64,000 bases of DNA from Amorphophallus konjac. Its lineage: Eukaryota > Streptophyta > Magnoliopsida > Alismatales > Araceae. The DNA lies in the NCBI GenBank assembly GCA_022559845.1, contig CM040120.1:167320334-167384333 (forward strand). Reading direction: 5' to 3'. This document shows, piece by piece, positions 57,065-64,000 of this stretch; the stretch's first letter is position 1, and the number at the start of each line of letters is the position of its first letter. Below the pieces are notes generated by a model. It was given only the letters and a program-made list of their open reading frames with translations. It did no database searches and was not told the origin of the DNA. The translations under genes were made by a program, and so were the position numbers.

Positions 57065-60000
57065 TTATTTCGGTGTGACCAGCTAGGGCATATGGCACGT
57101 GACAGTCCTCAGAGGCAGCAGCAACAGCAGCAACAATTTCCTCAGCAGCAGTAGGTTCCCCAGTAGCAGGGGCCACAGCAGTAGCAGCAACAGGGATAGT
57201 ATCCGCCGCTACCTAGGTCAACGAGTGTGGGAGGCAGGCGGAGATCTCGAGGCCAGATTACACACATGACCAGGGCAGAGCCAGTAGCGTCGCAGCTCAT
57301 GGAAGGTACCGTTTAGGTTTTGGGTTGTGCAGCTCGAGTTTTGTTTGATTCTGGCATGTCTCATTCGTTTATTTCAGAGGATTTCGTGCTGAGTATCGAG
57401 GAGCCGTTGACCCAGTTGTTCTGTGATTTGGCAGTGGAGTTACCTTTGGGTGATTTTATGCTCACTCTGTATTGTTTCGATGAGGTTCCTGTGTGGGTCG
57501 AAGGGCGGAGTTTACCGGGCAGGCTTTATGCGTTGCCACTGTAGGACTTTGATGTGATTTTGGGCATGGATTGGCTCGAGGCACATCATGCTTTGGTGGA
57601 TTGTGGCTCGATAAGAGTTTACTTTTGGCGACTTCGTGGACCCACCTTCTATTTCCAAGGTATCAGGTCTTCCTCTTCCCGCTTCCTTATTTCTGTGATT
57701 CGAGCTCGTCGGTTGCTTGATGCGGGTTGTCAGGGTTTTCTCGCTTCTGTGGTCTTGGTAGACCAGCCGTGTCCGGATGTCGAGGACATTTCGATGGTGT
57801 GCAAGTTTCCCGATATTTTTTCGGAGGACTTACTTGGATTGCCTCCCCAGTGGGAGATCGATTTTGTGATCGAGATTGTGCCTGGTACGGGACATTTGGC
57901 GAAGGTCCCCTACCGTATGGCCCCCGCTGAGTTGAGGGCACAGTTGCAGGAGTTGCTAGCCAAGGGGTACATTCATCCTAGCTTTTCCCCTTGGGGTGCA
58001 CCCGTGTTGTTTTTGAAGAAGGAGGACGGTAGCTTTCGGTTGTGCATTGACTACCAGCAGCTGAATGAGGTGACCATTAAGAACAAATATCTGTTGCCAC
58101 GGATTGATGATTTGTTCAACCAGCTTCAGTCTGCTCGAGTGTTATCGCATATTGATTTGCGGTCCGATTAATATCAGCTGAGGATTCATGAGTCTGATGT
58201 GGAGAAGACTGCGTTCAGTACGAGGTATGGGCATTATGAGTTCTTGGTGATGCCGTTCAGGCTCACTAATGCCCCCGCAGCCTTCATGGACTTGATGCAG
58301 AGGGTGTTTCATCCGTATATGGACTAGTTCATGGTCATATTTATGGACGTCATCCTTGTCTATTCGCGGTCTACCGAGGAGCACGCGTACCATTTGGGTG
58401 TGGTGCTGCAGATGTTGCGAGATCACCAGTTGTATGCGAAGCTCAGTAAGTACGAGTTCTTGCTTCGTGAGGTGCACTTTTTGGGGCACGTGATTTCGGG
58501 TGATGGTATTTCCGTGGACCCTGCCAAGGTCGAGACAGTAATGTAGTGGCCAAGGCCGAGGTTTGTGACGGAGATCCAGAGTTTCTTGGAGCTTGTGGGG
58601 TATTATCGTCGATTTATCCAGGATTTTTCTTGCATTATGGCCCCGATGACCAGGCTCACGTAGAAGGATGTGCCTTTCGTCTGGTCCTATGAGTGTGAGC
58701 ACAGTTTCAGGTAAACTGAAGAGATTGCTCACCTCGGCTCCGGTGTTGGTTTTGACTTCTGCATTGGGAGGTTTTGTGGTGTGTACAGATGCTTCTGGGG
58801 TCAGATTGGGTGTTGTGTTGATGCAGCATGGTAGAGTGGTGGCGTATGCATCTCGACAGCTGAAGCCCCACGAGGAGAACTACCCTACCCAAGACCTGGA
58901 GTTGGCAGCTATGATCTTCGCGCTGAAGATGTGGAGGCATTATCTGTACGGTAAGAAGTTCGAGGTGTTCACTGACCATCAGAGTTTGAGGTATGTGTTC
59001 ACGCAGAGGGACCTTAACATCAGGCAGAGGCGTTGGATGGACTATATGAAGGATTATGACTTCACCCGATCTTATCAGCCTGGCAGGATGAATGTCATCG
59101 CTGATGCTTTGAGTCGGATGGTCGCGGTCAGTGCCTTGATGCTGAGGAAGTGGAGGCTCTGGGAACAAGTGCCCGAAGTGTCATTCATGCTCAAGATTCC
59201 CCGAGAGCCAGGGTTAGCGGTGCTCGCGAGTCTGACTGTCACGCCTGCTATCCGTCGTCAGGTGACAGAGGCTCAGCATGCAGACCCTGGGTTGCCCTAG
59301 ATTTTGGCTATGGCTGATGTGGAGCTCGGTGAGGACGGTGCTGTGAGGTTTCGTGGTAGGCTGTACGTCCCATCCGAGGAGCAGGTTCATCGTGCGGTGT
59401 TGTGCGAGGCTCATGGGACCAGGTACACCGTACACCCGGGTCCGACGAAGATGTATCGAAACTTGCGGAGTTAGTTCTGGTGGCCTGGCATGAAGAGAGA
59501 TGTCGTCGAATTTGTGGCCAGGTGCCTGACTTGTCAGTAGGTGAAGGCCGAGCATCAGCGACCGGTAGGTACTTTCCAGCCCTTGGATGTTCCCACGTGG
59601 AAATGGGACCACGTGATCACAGATTTTTTGGTGGGATTGCCAAGGAGTTCGAGTGGGCAGGACAGTATTTGGTTGCTGGTGGATAGGCTGACGAAGGTGA
59701 CTCGGTTGTTATCGGTCAAAGCCAGATGGAGTGTGCCCAAGTTGGCTCGTCTTTATGTGGAGCAGATCGTTCCGTTGCATGGGATTCCCATCTCCATTAT
59801 GTCGGATCGGGATTCGCGTTTCACTTCTGGATTCTAGAGGGGTTTCCAGCGAGCTCTTGGCACGGATTTGGCTTTTGGCTCAGCGTACCATCCTCAGTCA
59901 GATGGTCAGTCAGAGAGGACCATCTAGAGTTTGGAGGACATGTTGAGATCCTGTTATCTGGAGTGGCAGGGGAGTTGGATTCACCACCTACCGTTGGTAG

Positions 60001-60662
60001 AGTTTGCCTACAACAACAGCTATCATTCGAGCATCGGCATGGCTCCTTATGAGGTGTTGTATGGGCGTCCGTGTCGGACTCCACTTGATTAGTTCAAGGT
60101 TGGTGAGCGTGTTTTGACGGGACCGGAGTTGGTGTACCAGTGTGTGGATGTTGTGCACTTGGTTCGTCAGAACATGTTGGCAGCCCAGAGTCGGCAGAAG
60201 AGTTATGCTGACCGTAGGCGGCATCCTCTCGCTTTTATCATTGGCGATCGTGTGTTTTTGAGAGTTTCTCCGATGAAGGGGGTGATGCGCTTTGGGCGGC
60301 GTGGGAAGTGGAGTCCCCGCTATGTTGGTCTGTTTCCCATTGTAGAGCGCATCGGTGAGGTAGCTTATCAGTTGCAGTGGCCCCCTGAGTTGGCATCGGT
60401 GCATGGCGTGTTTCACGTCTCGATGTTGCGGAAGTATATGCCCGATGACTCTCATGTGCTTGAGGATTCTGTTTGGCCCGAGGTGACTCCAGATCGTTCT
60501 CTCCCAGAGTTTCCCGTCCGTGTTGAGGATAGACAAGAGTAGCGCCTGCGGAACAAGGTCATCCCCTTGGTTAAGGTGGTGTGGCAGTGGCACTCTGGTG
60601 GTGAGGCTTCTTGGGAGCGTGAGGACGAGATGCGTCAGCAGTTCCCTTACCTGTTTGAGTGA
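57065..60662 (+). pseudogene. Protease, RT, RNase H, integrase and chromodomain of element G
   Basis: Two frames: from the knuckle to about 58700 in one, then to the natural TGA at 60660-60662 in another. Protease RVLFDSG (near 57340); RT with DLRSD and an active site reading FMDV at about 58340-58351, where a second Asp is expected; RNase H with CTDAS, ELAA, FTDHQSL and IADALSR all intact (58780-59115); integrase zinc finger (H2C2 near 59410-59540) and core (ITDFL, SDRDSRF, QSDGQSE); chromodomain-like tail (IPLVKVVWQWHS ... ASWEREDEM) ending at FE. Stops are TAG at 57152, 57164, 57182, 57197, 57314, 57542, 58325, 58544, 58661, 59298, 59472, 59538, 59835, 59925, 60090 and 60540, plus TAA at 58169. 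One frame change lies near 58700. Confidence 0.9.
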
Positions 60663-60717
60663 GTCTTCCTCTTCTTTCCCCTTGGGTTGTCCTCAATTTC
60701 GAGGATGAAATTCCTTT

Positions 60718-60730
60718 AAGGGGGGAGGGC
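60718..60730 (+). other. Polypurine tract of element G
   Basis: AAGGGGGGAGGGC directly before the LTR start TGTAATATCCCGG; preceded by TTTCGAGGATGAAATTCC, the usual plant chromovirus border. Confidence 0.88.
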
Positions 60731-61069
60731 TGTAATATCCCGGACCCTTTGGATCCTTCTTCGTGGGTCCCATATATGGTTTCTCAGAGTGTCCGGCTTT
60801 GTTGTGTCTGAAATTTCATTTCGGACATCTTTTATGTTCGGGTCGGTGCGATCCGGAGTTGTTTCGGAGGCCCGGAGTGCGTCCGCGGCTTTTTCCACGC
60901 GTGTTTTCCGATTTTCGGTGTGTGTTTCGGTAATTCCTTCGGAACCTTGTTGCGAGTGAATCGGGTCATTCACCTAGGCGAGAGTGGTACCGTTGTGATC
61001 GGTGCGTTCCGAGGATCGCGGAAATATAATTTTCAATTTTTTGATATTTTTTGTAATTTCTAGATTTTC

Positions 61070-61077
61070 TATAAATA
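61070..61077 (+). promoter_or_regulatory. TATA box of element G LTR
   Basis: TATAAATA in TTCTATAAATACC, followed by a CT-rich tract. Confidence 0.75.
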
Positions 61078-61634
61078 CCTCTCATTTTCTCTCTCTCCCC
61101 ACCTTCTTCTTCTTCCTCCTTTCCCCCCAACCGTGAGCGCCCTCTTTCCCTTTCTCTCTCCCATTTCGACGCGGCGGACCTCTCTCCGACTGCAGACGGC
61201 GGCGGGGCGACAGCCCGACGACAGCCCGGCGACGTGGGCGGCGGCGAGGTGATCTCGTGGGCGTGCGATGCTCGTGGGAAGCATGAAGGAGCGGGGTTTT
61301 CAAAAGCATTCTTCGTGGTTTGAGATCGATTCGGCGGAGTTTTTGCTCCATTGAGGTAGGGGGACGAATCCCTATGCTCATCCCGTCATCCCCTGCGATT
61401 TGTAGGTCGGATGGGAGCCGCGAGGGGTGTTTTTCAGCGGGTTAGGGCAAAACCATGATTTTGGGAGAGTTCGCCCGATCTATGATTTTAGGCCATGATT
61501 TTGCGTTTTGATGGCTTAGAAGCATGCTAGGGGTCCTCAGGGGTCTTCCCCTTTGTTTCCCCTTTCTCCTATGGAGGCATGGGGGCGTGGTTGGACTTTT
61601 TGGGCATTTCACGCTGTTTCACCGTCGGGTCGGT

Positions 61635-62150
61635 GTGACGGTCCTTCTAGTGACCGTCACACCATGGGACATGCCTAGGTGGGTGCGTCACAGACCTGTT
61701 TTAGCCAACTGGGCGTCTGTGGGCCGTGACGATCCCATGACAGACCGCCACGGCACTATGACGTGCCTGGGTTGGACCGTCAGGGACGATTCGACCGTTG
61801 GCTTGACCGTTGGTTTTGACCGTTAGGGGTCAAGACCTGTGACGCACCAGGACTGGCGCATCACAGCCTTGTGACGCCCCTGTGTGGGTGCGTCAGAGCG
61901 GACACATTCCCACCCTATAATGCACCAGGGTTGGTCCGTTATAGTCTGTGACGCACCGAGTGGCACGCGTCGCAATTTGTTCCTTCATGCTTTGTAACGC
62001 ACTAGGCTGGGCGCGTCAGGGCCTGTGACGTACCAGGGTAGCCGCGTCACAGTCATTTTTGCACCGAGGGTCTGACGCCCCTGTGTTGGACCGTCAGATG
62101 GCTGTGACGGTCCAGCCTTAGACTGTTAGAGGCTGTGGTCCATCTAGGGT
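61635..62150. repeat. Spaced palindrome array in element G LTR
   Basis: A dozen or so units whose arms are variants of TGACGCACC or TGACGGTCC facing GGTGCGTCA or GGACCGTCA, across 4-8 bases (for example TGACGCCCCTGTGTGGGTGC, GACGCACCGAGTGGCACGCG). Located downstream of the TATA box, so in R/U5. Confidence 0.75.
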
Positions 62151-63296
62151 AGACCGCCAGGCTCAGGATTGCTCCGGATGGTTTACAGTCCCATTTTCCT
62201 TCCGACTGTGGTCACCGTGCGACGGTGCTGATACGTGGGATGGTCCCCATACATCGTCGGATACGGACGTGGTGTTTCGTTGACTTGAAGTCTACTCCTT
62301 CTGTGACCCTCCACTAGTCGTAACCTGCCTGTACGCGAGTGGACCCACCAGGGAGTGGTGGAGAGGCTACCCTGAGGACGATTTTTAGACTGGTTTCCGT
62401 CAGGCCCCTCGTCGGTAGCCGGAGTCCGGCTCCAGGGGAAAACCATTTAGAGGCCAGACCTAGGACACATGGTCTGTATGTGCACACGTGGTTGGGGTAG
62501 TGGACACGCGCTGACAAGCGTGACCCCAGCTAGTCACTTGCTTTGTGGTTACTTGTACGGTGTCCGTGCCTCTGGTAGGCGCTACCACGTTAGGCAGTTC
62601 ACCTGCGGTACGGTGTAGGTCGTCAGGGGACGCTACCGACTGTGCTTCTTGTGGGAGGTACTCCTGTCGAGTCGGGAGTGACAGATTGTCAGTCATTGCG
62701 ACTTTGACCTTCAAGTTTTTATCGTGTTGGCCGTGGTGTTCCGATCGTTTCACCGTGGCACGTGTGTCGGTTTTCGTGCCGTGAGATCGATGTTTTGTAG
62801 ATGGCAGGGCTTCCCTTTCCGAGGTACTTGCTTACTGCTAGCGTAACGGTTCCTCCGTTTGTGAGGTAGGGTTGAGTGATCCCTACTGAGTCTTGTTTTG
62901 AGACTCATTCCCTGCATGTTTTCACCGTGTTTTAGGCGAGGCGCGGCTTCAGGGGAGCGCGTCTGAGGCTCCGCGCGGTTCGGGTGCCCAGCGTTAGTGC
63001 CAGAGGTCAGAGCCGGGGTATGCCCCATATAGTTGTAGTTTTCTTTTTGTCTCTGTACTAGTTGTGGACTACTACTGCTGTTGTTATTCTATTATATCTT
63101 GTGGACCATGTATCATGTAAAATGTTAATTTATTTCCTACTTAATTATATAACTGTTTAATTTCTGTAATTATTTGTGATACTTGTGTAGTCTCCACACC
63201 ATCCTTTTAACCCTTCCGAGTCTTCGGACTCGTGGGTGGCGGTGCGAGTCTCGGGTTATCGGGCCTTCCCGATAATCGGATTCTCGGGTCGTTACA

Positions 63297-63301
63297 GTTT
63301 A
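63297..63301. repeat. Target-site duplication, right copy, element G
   Basis: GTTTA, matching 55556-55560. Confidence 0.88.
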
Positions 63302-64000
63302 TTGGCTTGAGGATCTCTGAAAGAACAAGGGTGTGTCGACACTTTCTTAGCAGTGTGTCGAGACAACCCATTAAAGGCCTTGAGGAATTGTTCTAGTTGA
63401 ACGTGGATGTGTCGACACTTCCCTGTCAGTGTGTTGCGAGATCCCTTTGAAAGCCTTGAAGATAGCTTCTGCCGATTTCAAAACACGTTCTGGTTGAATG
63501 TTGATGTGTCGACGTTTTACACTCAGTGTGTCGGGACATTTAGTGAGTGTCCTGAAGATCCATGGCTGATGTGTAGAGACAACACCAAAAAGGTGTCAGA
63601 ACATGTGAGCCATGAGCAGAGTTCTCGCATGAGGGTGTCGAGACAGAAGTGCCAATGTGCAGAGATTTTCACACGAGTGTGTCGACACTTTTCACTCAGT
63701 GTGTCGAGACATTAGTGAGTCCAGAGTTTTAGACAGAACAGCTTCGGCTTGAGTTCATACATGTTCTGGTTGAGCCTAGAAGTGTCGACACATTCTTGTC
63801 AATGTGTCGATACATTCCCTTGAACGGTCTTGAGGACTGCTTCTACTTCAGCTGATTTCTTCTTGAGGTGTCAAGACATTTGCCAGATGTGTCGACACAT
63901 ACTTTATGTGTAGAGTTGTCATCCGAAGGTGTTGAGATATTTTCTTTCTAATTCAGCCCTTGATTGGAGTATGCTCCGACCTTGATGTTTGGACCTTGAG
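63302..64000 (+). mobile_element. Unassigned LTR-like repeat F, right part, with TGTCGACA motifs
   Basis: Continuation of the repeat split by element G. It contains repeated pairs of GTGTCGACAC and GTGTGTCGAGACA variants at about 63331, 63409, 63505, 63680, 63782 and 63891. Each TGTCGACA is its own reverse complement. No coding frame. Runs off the window. Confidence 0.5.

Larger units (their letters stand above)
55561..63296 (+). mobile_element. Chromovirus element G (Tekay/Del-like) with inverted termini
   Basis: 7736 bases between GTTTA duplications. Order: inverted 234-base copy of the LTR right end, PBS, gag, protease, RT, RNase H, integrase, chromodomain-like tail, polypurine tract, LTR (60731-63296). 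A normal element would have a 2.5-kb direct LTR at the left; none is present. Confidence 0.85.
60731..63296 (+). mobile_element. 3' LTR of element G
   Basis: 2566 bases, TGTAATATCCCGG...GGGTCGTTACA. U3 of about 340 bases, TATA at 61070-61077, CT-rich leader, an array of TGACGCACC/GCGTCAC palindromes (61635-62150), then a long R/U5. It is the only complete LTR of this element. Confidence 0.88.

Noticed and set aside
55959..60662. TAG read as glutamine (alternative genetic code)
   Set aside because: The pattern fits, but neighbouring elements use TAG as an ordinary disabling stop, the element also has frame changes and a mutated RT site, and plant nuclear genomes use the standard code. C-to-T decay explains it.

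Overview
This is a repeat-only stretch of a large, repeat-rich nuclear plant genome, almost certainly a flowering plant. Every coding region I can identify belongs to an LTR retrotransposon or is cargo carried by one. I see no host gene, rRNA, tRNA or CRISPR array. The plant assignment rests on Tat-type Ty3/gypsy elements with two RNase H domains, a Tekay/Del-like chromovirus with an initiator-Met primer-binding site, and spliced plant mobile domain (PMD) genes.

Layout. Bases 2-9431 hold the 3' part of Tat element A: pol on +, a non-coding 3' region, an antisense spliced PMD gene on -, then an LTR at about 7548-9431. That LTR is also the 5' LTR of Tat element B, whose PBS, leader, gag, protease/G-patch and pol follow on + (9435-18120). 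Downstream of B lie three tandem antisense PMD genes or remnants (19891-27081) and a second, different Tat LTR fragment (about 27180-28085). Bases 28164-32092 are a GC-rich patchwork with an unidentified minus-strand ORF and a second LTR type that starts after a polypurine tract at 29361.

Bases about 32100-51690 hold Tat element C on -, a close relative of A, ending in its 5' LTR. Its gag is split by the non-autonomous element D (41298-48665, +), which has two 2.2-kb LTRs and an exact 5-bp target duplication. Next come an LTR and 3' end of a degraded gypsy element E (-, about 51690-53501) and an unassigned LTR-like repeat F (53502-55560 and 63302-64000). F is split by chromovirus G (55561-63296, +). 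G has a 5-bp target duplication, but its left end is an inverted copy of the right end of its LTR in place of a normal 5' LTR.

How parts fit. All elements are defective: A by frameshifts, B by a deletion and stops, C by many in-frame stops plus D, and G by about two dozen TAG codons and a changed RT active site. The Tat elements share one plan: LTR, TGGCGATCAC-type PBS, leader with a conserved GTAAGT, gag-pro-G-patch, out-of-frame pol with inactive plus active RNase H, and a long 3' region. A and B also carry PMD cargo on the opposite strand. The LTRs and non-coding parts of several unrelated elements are rich in spaced palindromes, which is the most striking structural theme of the window.
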